In this document: one piece after another, positions 44,396-52,779 of the stretch
How positions within the stretch are numbered: the stretch's first letter is position 1
Layout of the letters: each line of letters opens with the position of its first letter
Source: Cellvibrio sp. PSBB006
GTDB taxonomy: Bacteria; Pseudomonadota; Gammaproteobacteria; Pseudomonadales; Cellvibrionaceae
Direction of reading: 5' to 3'
NCBI RefSeq assembly: GCF_002162135.1
Contig: NZ_CP021382.1
Coordinates: 1,364,001-1,428,000 of the forward strand
DNA length: 64,000 nt
Translations under genes and position numbers: made by a program
The notes under the pieces: generated by a model
Database searches by the model: none
What the model was told of the DNA's origin: nothing
The model's input: the letters and a program-made list of their open reading frames with translations, nothing else

Positions 44396-45361
44396 ATGAC
44401 CACCCCTGTTCCTTCGCTCGCTATTGTTGTCCCCTGTTACAACGAAGAGGAAATACTGCCAAAAACCTTGGGCGTATTGCAGGCACTGCTGCATGACCTC
44501 ATCAGTAAAAGTAAAATTAGTGCTGCCTCAAAAATTTACTTTATCGATGATGGAAGCAAGGATGCCACCTGGTCATTGCTGAAAGCCGCTGCCGTCGAGC
44601 ATCGAGACGTCGTGGGGATAAAACTGTCGCGCAACAAGGGTCATCAGAATGCGCTCTATGCCGGTCTGTGTACCAGCACTGAGGATATCATTGTCAGTAT
44701 TGATGCAGACTTACAGGATGATCCGCAAAATATTGAATATATGGTAGATGAGTATCTGAAAGGTAATGATGTGGTTTATGGCGTTAGATCCGAGCGCGCC
44801 ACAGACACGTTCTTCAAGCGATTTACCGCCGAAGGTTATTATCACCTTATGCGCAAGATGGGCGTTGACCTCGTGTTTAATCATGCGGACTTTCGCTTGA
44901 TGTCTCGACGCGCGCTCAATGCTTTATTGGAATACGAAGAGTCAAATCTTTTTCTGCGCGGTATTGTGCGCGAAGTAGGATTCCCTTCATCTGTAGTTGA
45001 ATATCAACGCCAGGCCCGAGAAGCCGGTGAAAGTAAATACCCGCTCAGGAAGATGTTATCTTTTGCATGGAATGGCATCACCGCCTTTTCAGCCATTCCT
45101 CTGCGCGCCATCACGGTTATCGGGCTCATTTCCAGTTTGATATCGTTTGGCATTATTGCCTGGGTATTGGTAACCCGGTTATTTACCGACAACGCCATAC
45201 CCGGTTGGGCATCCATACTCTTGCCACTACTCTTTATCGGTAGTGTGCAATTACTTTGCCTGGGTGTCATTGGTGAGTACATGAGCAAGCTGTACAGCGA
45301 GAGCAAAAGACGGCCCAAGTACCATATCAGTGAACTGATCAGCCACAACAATAAACCCTGA
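44396..45361 (+). CDS. GT2 glycosyltransferase (GtrB/DPM1-like)
   Basis: 321 residues from the ATG at 44396 (GGAG 7 bases upstream). The GT-A fold has VVPCYNEEEILP, DDGSKDATW and the metal/nucleotide motif SIDADLQDDP; two C-terminal TMs (about 236-258 and 270-293). It makes a polyprenyl-phosphate sugar on the cytoplasmic side, which the upstream GtrA protein would flip and the downstream GT-C enzyme use. Confidence 0.95.
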   Translation: MTTPVPSLAIVVPCYNEEEILPKTLGVLQALLHDLISKSKISAASKIYFIDDGSKDATWSLLKAAAVEHRDVVGIKLSRNKGHQNALYAGLCTSTEDIIVSIDADLQDDPQNIEYMVDEYLKGNDVVYGVRSERATDTFFKRFTAEGYYHLMRKMGVDLVFNHADFRLMSRRALNALLEYEESNLFLRGIVREVGFPSSVVEYQRQAREAGESKYPLRKMLSFAWNGITAFSAIPLRAITVIGLISSLISFGIIAWVLVTRLFTDNAIPGWASILLPLLFIGSVQLLCLGVIGEYMSKLYSESKRRPKYHISELISHNNKP

Positions 45362-45367
45362 TTTAAG

Positions 45368-45406
45368 CTAGCGCCTGTTTACTCTAGCGCCCGTTTACTC
45401 TAGCAC
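45368..45406 (+). repeat. 16-bp tandem repeat before the GT-C/NPCBM gene
   Basis: Two 16-base units (45368-45383 and 45384-45399, one mismatch) beginning CTAGCGCC, plus a partial third (CTAGCAC). They end shortly before the ribosome site of the next gene, so copy changes would alter the spacing between two cotranscribed genes. Confidence 0.75.
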
Positions 45407-45419
45407 TCAAGGATAAGCA

Positions 45420-47312
45420 ATGTCGTCAGTTACTGCTGCCCGTCATAAGCCTCGCCATCAGTTTCTACCGTTAAGGAAATATCCCTTTCTGACGGAAGGC
45501 AGAAGATTTTTGTCTTATCCTCCTTTTCATTTGCTGAATCCTTACTTAATGCTGGTTATCGCAATCAATTTCTTCTGCATTTTCATGAAGAGTTATGGCG
45601 GCGATATGGATTACTGGCGCTCCTGGACTGAGCATCTCGCTGAAAAGGGCTATGAAGGCTTCAAAGGCAATTATCCACCGCTCTATGTACACTGGCTTTA
45701 CATTGTTGGAAAAGTGATGGTGTTGCTGGATCAACCCATTGAAGTTAACAACTTGCTGAAATTTCTAACCCAGATTCCTGTTGTTGTTTCTCATCTGGTT
45801 CTGACCCGCATCGTATTTTCCCTGCTCATGCACCGGAGTATTCATGGTGCGAAGCTTCATGCGGTTATGTTGTTAACCGTGCTGAACCCAGCCTTACTGT
45901 TAAATGGCCCGATCTGGGGGCAGGTAGATATTTTTCCTGTGACTTTTATTGTCTGCGCCTTGTATTTGTTGTTGCTGAATAATTATCTCTATTTGGCATT
46001 GCCCTTGTTTACATTGGCGGTACTGACCAAATTCCAGATGATATGTTTTGCACCAGTCTTCGGCATTATCTTTTTTCGCGACATCAAAAACACACTGATT
46101 GGCAGCATCATATCTTTTGTGATTGTTGCGCTGGTGCTGTTTCCCATGGCGTTAACGGACAGTGTCGAACATATTATTCGACAGGCTTATATCGATACCC
46201 TGGGACAATATCCTTATACAACCTATAACGCAGCCAATCTCTGGATGCTACTGACCGGAAATACCTGGCCTGATAGTTACGTTTTTTTTGGTTTCAAAGA
46301 AGGCAGTATCGCCGCGTCCCTGTTCACGGCAAAACATTTGGGTATTTTATTTTTTGCGATTGCGTGCCTTTGGGCTTTCATGCGCGGGATGAAGCACCAG
46401 TTTCGCAATGACACTATTGATTACAGTTTGTCTGAGGCGGGGCAACACGTTTTCTACGCCATGTTTTGCGCGGCGGCTTTTTTTGTTTTGCTGCCCGGCA
46501 TGCATGAGCGTTACCTGGTACCCGCCACGGTTATTGCATTAATTTATTCCGCCATCTATCCCGAACGAATGATTTATGCTGTCTTGCTGACGCTGGCCAC
46601 ATCACTGAACATCGCTATGATACATGGCATTAACGGATCACAGATCTGGCCCGCCGCATCAATTCTCTCTCTCATTGCATTGTTTTATATCCTGGCTGAT
46701 TTCACTGGTGTATTGCAGCCTATAAAGCGCCAGGCAATGAAGCTTTATCAAATTATGCAGATGAAGCACTTCCCCAGCATCGGCTTTATTGTTGCAACGG
46801 CGATTACTTTACTTATGTTGCACACGAGTTATCGCCTCAACACGCTCAATCTGGAAGAGAACCAGAAGTTACTAACTGAACTAAAAATCGACAGTTCGCA
46901 TCAGGATTTCGGCAAGCTGCAAACAAATCGAAATCTCAACAACGGGGTTCTGTCGTTGGGCGGTAAAAAGTATGCGTTTGGTTTGGGCACTCACGCGAAC
47001 TCAAATGTTAATTATATGCTACCCGAGGGCGTTGAAAAGTTGAGCTTTATTGTTGGTATCGATGATGGCGTCAACCATGGTGAGGTCGTATTTTCGGTGC
47101 TGGGCGATGGAAAAAGATTATGGCAATCCAATGTTATCCATGGAAATAGAAAACAGGTGGAACACGGCGAGGTGGATCTGGTCGGCGTAAAGAAGCTGAC
47201 GCTGCATGTAAATGCCAAGGGACCCAACTCCTATGACCATGCCAACTGGGTTAACCTTATCCTGACCTTCAAAAGCAAGGAACATCTCGCCGCACTGCCT
47301 GAGAGTAAGTAG
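45420..47312 (+). CDS. GT-C-type glycosyltransferase fused to an NPCBM domain
   Basis: 630 residues; AAGGA lies 6 bases before the ATG. The N-terminal 460 residues are a polytopic GT-C/mannosyltransferase-like protein with about ten TMs and an acidic first loop (GGDMDYWRSWTEHL). The last TM (about 447-465) leads to a C-terminal periplasmic NPCBM domain (about 480-625): FGLGTHANSNVNYMLPEGVEKL, SFIVGIDDGVNHGEVVFSVLGDGKRLWQS and a VKKLTLHVNAKG strand. NPCBM normally helps glycosidases bind galactose- or GalNAc-type sugars; here it could hold the acceptor glycan. Third gene of the GtrA-GtrB-GtrC-like set. Confidence 0.9.
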   Translation: MSSVTAARHKPRHQFLPLRKYPFLTEGRRFLSYPPFHLLNPYLMLVIAINFFCIFMKSYGGDMDYWRSWTEHLAEKGYEGFKGNYPPLYVHWLYIVGKVMVLLDQPIEVNNLLKFLTQIPVVVSHLVLTRIVFSLLMHRSIHGAKLHAVMLLTVLNPALLLNGPIWGQVDIFPVTFIVCALYLLLLNNYLYLALPLFTLAVLTKFQMICFAPVFGIIFFRDIKNTLIGSIISFVIVALVLFPMALTDSVEHIIRQAYIDTLGQYPYTTYNAANLWMLLTGNTWPDSYVFFGFKEGSIAASLFTAKHLGILFFAIACLWAFMRGMKHQFRNDTIDYSLSEAGQHVFYAMFCAAAFFVLLPGMHERYLVPATVIALIYSAIYPERMIYAVLLTLATSLNIAMIHGINGSQIWPAASILSLIALFYILADFTGVLQPIKRQAMKLYQIMQMKHFPSIGFIVATAITLLMLHTSYRLNTLNLEENQKLLTELKIDSSHQDFGKLQTNRNLNNGVLSLGGKKYAFGLGTHANSNVNYMLPEGVEKLSFIVGIDDGVNHGEVVFSVLGDGKRLWQSNVIHGNRKQVEHGEVDLVGVKKLTLHVNAKGPNSYDHANWVNLILTFKSKEHLAALPESK

Positions 47313-47317
47313 CGCGG

Positions 47318-48706
47318 TTAATCAGGCCGTTGGCGCTTCGCCAATTGCCTGGCCTCCCATACCGCCACACCGTAACCTTCCCACTTGCGCTGCTTCCATC
47401 GCCACCATTTGATGCACGCGCGAACGGTTTCATCAATAATGGCGGCGATCAGTAATCCATAGAGTCCCATCTCGAAAGGAATGGCAAGGATATAGGCCAG
47501 CGGCACAGAGAATAGCCAAATAACGGCAATGCTCGATAAAGAGGTAAAGGTTGCATCGCCTGTTGACCTGAGTGCGCTACCAATAACGATGTTGACCGTG
47601 CGACCCGGCTCCGACAAAAACGCCAGAAAAAATGCCCAGGCACCGAGCGCAAGTATGTCCGGGTCGCTGGTAAATATGCCCAATACTTGTTGATTGAAGA
47701 CCCACCAGAATAACGCCAGCAAGCCTGTGCCCCACAGTGAAATTTTTAAACTTTCCCGCAGCTGCAAATCTGCAATATCAAACTCCTTCCGGCCGATACG
47801 CTGAGCAATAATGGCTTCGGTAGCCATGCTTAATGCGATAGAGATCATCAAACAGAATAAAAACGTATTGTAGGTATAGACCTTCAATGTCAGCGCCAAC
47901 ACACTCACGTTCGCGGCAATCCAGTTCAGTACCATCATGTTGCCCTGAAAAGACATGGGCTCCAGGATGGAAGGCGCAGCGATACGCAGGATGGGTTGGA
48001 ATAGCTGTCGAAAATGTTGCATGGCATAAGCAACTGGCAAACGAATATTTAACCGAAAGTGAGCGACACTCATTACAAAGATAAAGGTGATCAATGCGGA
48101 TATCACACTGGCCCAGGCCACACCAGACACACCCGATGGCGGAATGATCCACAAGCCAAAAATGGCGATGTAATTACCGAGCAAATTACAAAAGAAAAAG
48201 ATGACGTTGCTCACCGAATTCCATTTAGGTTCGCCGTAAATATTGAAGATCGTCTGATAGATGGTGCGACAACCCCAGAGCGCCACCATCCAGCCAATAA
48301 TGCCTAAATAATTTGCAGCGTGAATTTCTACTTCGTCTGTCACGGGCATCAGGGAAACCACCCAGGGAGCGCCGTGAATCAGCGTTTGAGCCGCAACCAG
48401 ACCTAACACCACCACAACAAGGGCATAAACCACAATCGTGGCATTAGCGGTTTGATAATCGCCGCCGCCGATACGTTGGCTCGCGATGCTGGCGCCAGCA
48501 AAGGATGTTATAAAAAGTAAGGCATTGGCAACAAAGATCATCGGGGTAATCGCACCGACAGCCGCCGCCGCACTGTCGGAGATCCGACTGAGAAAGAACA
48601 TATCGAGCAAGGGAATGGTGTAAATAACCGCCTGATCAATCAACATCGGGGCGCTCATTCCCCATAAGCCTTTGTCGAGCACGCGACTTTTTGGCTCGTT
48701 ACGCAT
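47318..48706 (-). CDS. MATE-family efflux protein
   Basis: 462 residues from the ATG at 48706 (GAGG 7 bases upstream); the frame is open to 48763 but that part overlaps the terminator of the gene before it. Twelve TMs with two MATE halves (LIDQAVIYTIPLLDMFFLSRIS and later FLSEPGRTVNIVIGSALRSTGDA). Exports cationic drugs or metabolites by sodium or proton exchange; substrate unknown. Confidence 0.92.
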   Translation of the reverse strand: MRNEPKSRVLDKGLWGMSAPMLIDQAVIYTIPLLDMFFLSRISDSAAAAVGAITPMIFVANALLFITSFAGASIASQRIGGGDYQTANATIVVYALVVVVLGLVAAQTLIHGAPWVVSLMPVTDEVEIHAANYLGIIGWMVALWGCRTIYQTIFNIYGEPKWNSVSNVIFFFCNLLGNYIAIFGLWIIPPSGVSGVAWASVISALITFIFVMSVAHFRLNIRLPVAYAMQHFRQLFQPILRIAAPSILEPMSFQGNMMVLNWIAANVSVLALTLKVYTYNTFLFCLMISIALSMATEAIIAQRIGRKEFDIADLQLRESLKISLWGTGLLALFWWVFNQQVLGIFTSDPDILALGAWAFFLAFLSEPGRTVNIVIGSALRSTGDATFTSLSSIAVIWLFSVPLAYILAIPFEMGLYGLLIAAIIDETVRACIKWWRWKQRKWEGYGVAVWEARQLAKRQRPD

Positions 48707-48720
48707 GGATACCTCAAAGA

Positions 48721-48746
48721 GAAATACAACGAAGAAATACAACGAA
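48721..48746. repeat. Perfect 13-bp tandem duplication
   Basis: GAAATACAACGAA occurs twice without a gap (48721-48733 and 48734-48746), in the leader of the MATE gene just past the terminator at 48749. Confidence 0.85.
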
Positions 48747-48771
48747 AAAGCCCGGCGAGACATGCCGGGCT
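48745..48771 (-). terminator. Terminator after the ABC permease gene
   Basis: An 8-bp stem (48749-48756 with 48764-48771) with a 7-base loop, followed on the minus strand by TTTTTCG. Ends the ybbA-ybbP type operon. Confidence 0.9.
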
Positions 48772-48801
48772 TATTTAGCTTAGCAGAACAAACACAAGAA
48801 T

Positions 48802-51294
48802 CTAACCGGCTTCACGCAGCACCACCGCCGGCGGGGTATTGACCACGGATCGACAGCTTAACGCGCCGAGCGAACCGACAAAAAGTCCACCGGCTAAGGG
48901 CCCGACCAACCAGAAAATATAGTGGGGGCGGATCGGTGTTTCGAGTACCCAATACTGCAGACTGATCAGCAAAATTTCTGCGCCAATGACCGCGATAATG
49001 CCGGACAAAAGCCCGAGCACTGAAAACTCCGCCCACACACTACCGATCATCAATCGGCGCGGGCTGCCCAATGCGCGCAGCAAACCGGACTCCTGCTTAC
49101 GACTGTCAATACTGCTGGTCACGGCAGCAATCAACACCAGACATCCGCCCACCAGGGTCAGCCATAACACCAACAGTACGCCATTGCTGACTTGCGTGAC
49201 GATGGTGCGGATTTGATCAATGATGCGATCCAATTCGATGACCAGCATCGTTGGATAACGACGCAATAAATCATTGATAAAAGACTTCTGCTCCAGCGGC
49301 AAATACAAACTGGTGATATACGTCGGTGAGTAATTATCCAGTGCACCGGGTTCAAAGATAAAAAAGAAGTTAGGCTTCATCGAACGCCAATCCAGGCTGC
49401 GGAAGCTGGCGATTTGTGCTTCAAGGATCAGCCCGCCGAGAGAAAAAGTCAGCTTGTCGCCGATGGATAATCCCGCCTCTTCCGCCAACTCTATTTCAAC
49501 AGACACACCGGGCAAACCCTCTGCACTGCTTTGCCACTTATCCCACCACTGGCCGGCGACAATTTCATTATCCCCTGCGAGGGTATCGGTCCAGGTCAAG
49601 TTAGCTTCCCGATTAAATACGCCGTTAGCAGAGCGCTGTGCTTCTGTCGGCTCAGTTCCATTAATGGCGGTCAACCGACCACGTACCATGGGATAAAGCT
49701 GCTCGCGCTCAAGTTGCTTTTCATCCAGCATTTGCTGTACGGCTTCAACATCGTGAGGAGGAATGTTGACCAGAAAGTGATTGGGTGCATCCTCGGGCAA
49801 TTGTAATTGCCATTCATCAATCAATGAGGTGCGCACAATGGTCAGGGTCAACAGCAGCATAATGGCCGTGGCAAAGACAACAATTTGCACCAAAGTTTGT
49901 TCGCGGCGGCGTTGCAGATTGGCCAGCGCCAAACGCCATATGCTACCGGTATTGGTAGCAATGTGCCGGCTGAGTTTCAACAAGCCCAGAGCCATCCCGG
50001 CGGTAATAACCAGCACCCCGGACAGTGCCCCAATCACACTCAGGGCTAATGCAAAATCCTGGCTGAATAAAATAATCAATAACAATATTGCTGAAAAAGC
50101 CAATGCCACTTGAATCCACAAATGGAGGGTGTTCACGCCCAATTCCCGCCGCAGTATTTTTAATGGTGGCACACCGGGTAAAAACCATAACGAGGGCAAG
50201 GCGAAAAAGATCAAACAGATAAGACCGGTGGCAAAACTGATGACGTAGGGATAAATACTCGCTGTTCCCAAAGCTATCTGATAAACCTGCTGCAAACTTG
50301 CCGCTACTATTCGCTGAATCAATTCACCTACCAATAAGCCGGCCATGGATGCCACTACCGCCAGCAGCAATAGCTGAACAAAATAAAGTTGGCGAATCCG
50401 TTGAGCACTGACACCAAAACTTTTCATCAGCGCTACCTGATCAACATGACGCGACGAAAATTGTCGCGCAGCTAACGCAATAGCGACGCCAGCCAGCAAA
50501 ACACCGATCACGGCGGCCAACAACAAAAAACTCCTGCCGGTTTCCAGGGTACGGCCAAGTCCGCGCTGGCCGGATTCCACATCCACCAAACGCTCATGCT
50601 TGCTCAGTTGCGGCTCCAGCCACTCGGCAAAAGAGTCGAGCGCATTATTGTTAGCGGCCAATAGCCATTGGTACTGCACACGACTGCCCGGCTGGACGAC
50701 CTGGGTGCGCTCAAGGTCAGCCATATTCATCAAGACGCGCGCGCCCATAAAACTAAAGGGGCTTGCACTGTCCGGCTCACGGATGATGACTTGGGTTACC
50801 ACCAACTCGTATTCACCAACCGCCAGAGAATCGCCTAATTCAATATGCAACAAGGGCAACAAACGAGAATCCACCCACACTTCTCCTGGAGCGGGGACGC
50901 CCTCTGCTGTTTGAATGTCTTTAGCTTGACTGGCGAAAGGAATAGTACTGATATCGAGTTGCCCACGCAGGGGATACCCATCGGTTACTGCTTTTACTGA
51001 AGCGAGGTGCATGTGGTCGCCAGCATACACCATGGACGAAAATAGCACGGCCGTCGTTTGCTCTATGCCGTCTTCCGCTGCCAATGCCGACCAATCCGGG
51101 TTGTGTGGTTGGGAGCCGCGCACAATTAAATCTGCACCCAGCAGCATATTGCTTTCTTGCACCAGTGTACGCTCAAGGCGATCCGTAAAGATGGCAATAC
51201 CACTGACAACCGCCACAGCCAACATTAATGCGGCAGCCAATAACTTGACTTCACCACTGCGCCAATTACGCCACAACAATCGCAACGCCAACAT
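48802..51294 (-). CDS. FtsX-like ABC permease (YbbP type)
   Basis: 830 residues (E. coli YbbP 804). TM1 (about 17-37), a large MacB-like periplasmic domain, then three TMs near 255-380, a middle pair near 395-440, a second periplasmic domain, and a final FtsX block (about 705-825, LRALGSPRRLMIGSVWAEFSVLGLLSGI). Two fused FtsX units make a mechanotransmission permease. It starts 18 bases after the ATPase gene. The tesA neighbour is conserved in E. coli (tesA-ybbA-ybbP). Confidence 0.93.
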   Translation of the reverse strand: MLALRLLWRNWRSGEVKLLAAALMLAVAVVSGIAIFTDRLERTLVQESNMLLGADLIVRGSQPHNPDWSALAAEDGIEQTTAVLFSSMVYAGDHMHLASVKAVTDGYPLRGQLDISTIPFASQAKDIQTAEGVPAPGEVWVDSRLLPLLHIELGDSLAVGEYELVVTQVIIREPDSASPFSFMGARVLMNMADLERTQVVQPGSRVQYQWLLAANNNALDSFAEWLEPQLSKHERLVDVESGQRGLGRTLETGRSFLLLAAVIGVLLAGVAIALAARQFSSRHVDQVALMKSFGVSAQRIRQLYFVQLLLLAVVASMAGLLVGELIQRIVAASLQQVYQIALGTASIYPYVISFATGLICLIFFALPSLWFLPGVPPLKILRRELGVNTLHLWIQVALAFSAILLLIILFSQDFALALSVIGALSGVLVITAGMALGLLKLSRHIATNTGSIWRLALANLQRRREQTLVQIVVFATAIMLLLTLTIVRTSLIDEWQLQLPEDAPNHFLVNIPPHDVEAVQQMLDEKQLEREQLYPMVRGRLTAINGTEPTEAQRSANGVFNREANLTWTDTLAGDNEIVAGQWWDKWQSSAEGLPGVSVEIELAEEAGLSIGDKLTFSLGGLILEAQIASFRSLDWRSMKPNFFFIFEPGALDNYSPTYITSLYLPLEQKSFINDLLRRYPTMLVIELDRIIDQIRTIVTQVSNGVLLVLWLTLVGGCLVLIAAVTSSIDSRKQESGLLRALGSPRRLMIGSVWAEFSVLGLLSGIIAVIGAEILLISLQYWVLETPIRPHYIFWLVGPLAGGLFVGSLGALSCRSVVNTPPAVVLREAG

Positions 51295-51312
51295 AATTTA
51301 TCCTTTCATTTA

Positions 51313-51990
51313 TCAGACAGCGATAATTTCGCCCGAGGCCAATTCAATTCGCCGCTGACAACGCGCCGCCAAGCGATCTTCGTGGGTAATTAAAATTAAT
51401 GTGGTGCCCTGCTCGCGATTCAATTCAAATAACAAATCAATAATACGCGCACCCGTCGTGCTATCCAGGTTACCGGTCGGTTCGTCAGCAAATAAAATTC
51501 TCGGCTGACTGGCAAAGGCGCGCGCAATGGCCACACGCTGCTGTTCACCACCGGAAAGTTGTTGCGGATAATGATGCAAGCGTTGACCCAATCCTACGCG
51601 ATTCAAAAAATCCACCGCTAATGCGCGCGCCTGTTTTACGCCGTGTAATTCCAGAGGAAGAACGACGTTTTCTACCGCTGTCAAACCGGGTAGCAACTGA
51701 AACGATTGAAAAATAAATCCAATATTTTCCGCGCGAACCTTTGCCCTCCCCTCTTCATCCAACGCTGTGAGGATGTGACCATTAAGTATCACTTCTCCAC
51801 TGGTAGGTAAATCGAGACCGGCCAGGATACCAAGTAAGGTCGACTTACCTGAGCCGGATGCGCCGACAATGGCCACACTCTCACCCGCAACCACACTGAG
51901 TGAAACCTGATTTAAAATCGTCAAGGCACCTTCAAAGGTTGTGACGGTCTTATCAATCGATTTTGCTTCAACCATGACGGCTGGGGTCAT
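51313..51990 (-). CDS. ABC transporter ATP-binding protein (YbbA type)
   Basis: 225 residues. Walker A GASGSGKST (about 40), signature LSGGEQQRVAIARA (about 145), Walker B ILFADEPTGNLD and the H-loop ITHE: a complete LolD/MacB-type ATPase. AAGGA lies 6 bases before the ATG. With the permease it forms a YbbAP complex, suggested to extract lipids or lipoproteins from the membrane, near the lysophospholipase/thioesterase TesA. Confidence 0.95.
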   Translation of the reverse strand: MTPAVMVEAKSIDKTVTTFEGALTILNQVSLSVVAGESVAIVGASGSGKSTLLGILAGLDLPTSGEVILNGHILTALDEEGRAKVRAENIGFIFQSFQLLPGLTAVENVVLPLELHGVKQARALAVDFLNRVGLGQRLHHYPQQLSGGEQQRVAIARAFASQPRILFADEPTGNLDSTTGARIIDLLFELNREQGTTLILITHEDRLAARCQRRIELASGEIIAV

Positions 51991-52146
51991 AAAAAGTCCT
52001 TAGGGTAAAAAATAGTTGCTTTACAAAGAATAGTCTTAACTAACATCAGTAGAGTCAAAACAGTTGACAATTCTTTACGGTAATCTATGTCATCATCTCT
52101 ATCATCAAGCGAACACTTTAAAATTTGATTAATGCAGGATTTACTT

Positions 52147-52779
52147 ATGCGCAATGCAAATCCATTCCGCCCGTTGTTACTGATTGTGTTATTAACCATC
52201 AGTCCCTTGTTGTCCGCCGATGAAAAAGCTCGCATTCTGGTATTGGGCGACAGTTTAAGCGCGGGCTATGGCATTGAGTTGGAAGAGAGCTGGGTGAGCT
52301 TACTGGCCGAACGCGTGGCAGAGAATCATCCTTATCAGGTTGTGAATGCCAGCGTCAGCGGCGAAACCAGCGGCGGCGGACTTGCACGTTTACCCGCATT
52401 GCTGAAAGAACATACGCCCGCGCTGGTTATCCTGGAGCTGGGTGGCAACGACGGCCTGCGCGGTCACCCTTTGAATATCATGCAACAACAACTGGATTCC
52501 ATTATCCAGAAAAGCCAGGATGCCGGCGCGCAAGTCCTATTGCTGGGCATGCAAATACCACCCAATTATGGCCAGCGCTACACCGAACGCTTCCATCAGG
52601 TTTATACGCAGCTAGCCAAAAAATATGAACTGGCTTACGTGCCTTTTTTTCTTGAGGGCGTCGCCGTTGATCGGGATTTGATGCAGCGCGACGGCATTCA
52701 TCCAACCGCCGAAGCGCAGCCAGCCATGCTCGATAATGTGTGGGTCGGGCTTGAGCCTCTGTTAAAAAACCAGGACTAG
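52147..52779 (+). CDS. tesA: Periplasmic thioesterase/lysophospholipase TesA
   Basis: 210 residues from the ATG at 52147 (AGGA 8 bases upstream); an ATG at 52132 has no ribosome site. Signal peptide to about residue 22 (PLLLIVLLTISPLLSADE). GDSL/SGNH hydrolase motifs: ILVLGDSLSAGYG (Ser), SGETSGGGLARLP (Gly), GGNDGLRG (Asn) and DGIHPTAEAQ (Asp and His). Hydrolyses acyl-CoA, lysophospholipids and esters in the periplasm. Divergent from the YbbAP-type operon, as in E. coli. Confidence 0.97.
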   Translation: MRNANPFRPLLLIVLLTISPLLSADEKARILVLGDSLSAGYGIELEESWVSLLAERVAENHPYQVVNASVSGETSGGGLARLPALLKEHTPALVILELGGNDGLRGHPLNIMQQQLDSIIQKSQDAGAQVLLLGMQIPPNYGQRYTERFHQVYTQLAKKYELAYVPFFLEGVAVDRDLMQRDGIHPTAEAQPAMLDNVWVGLEPLLKNQD

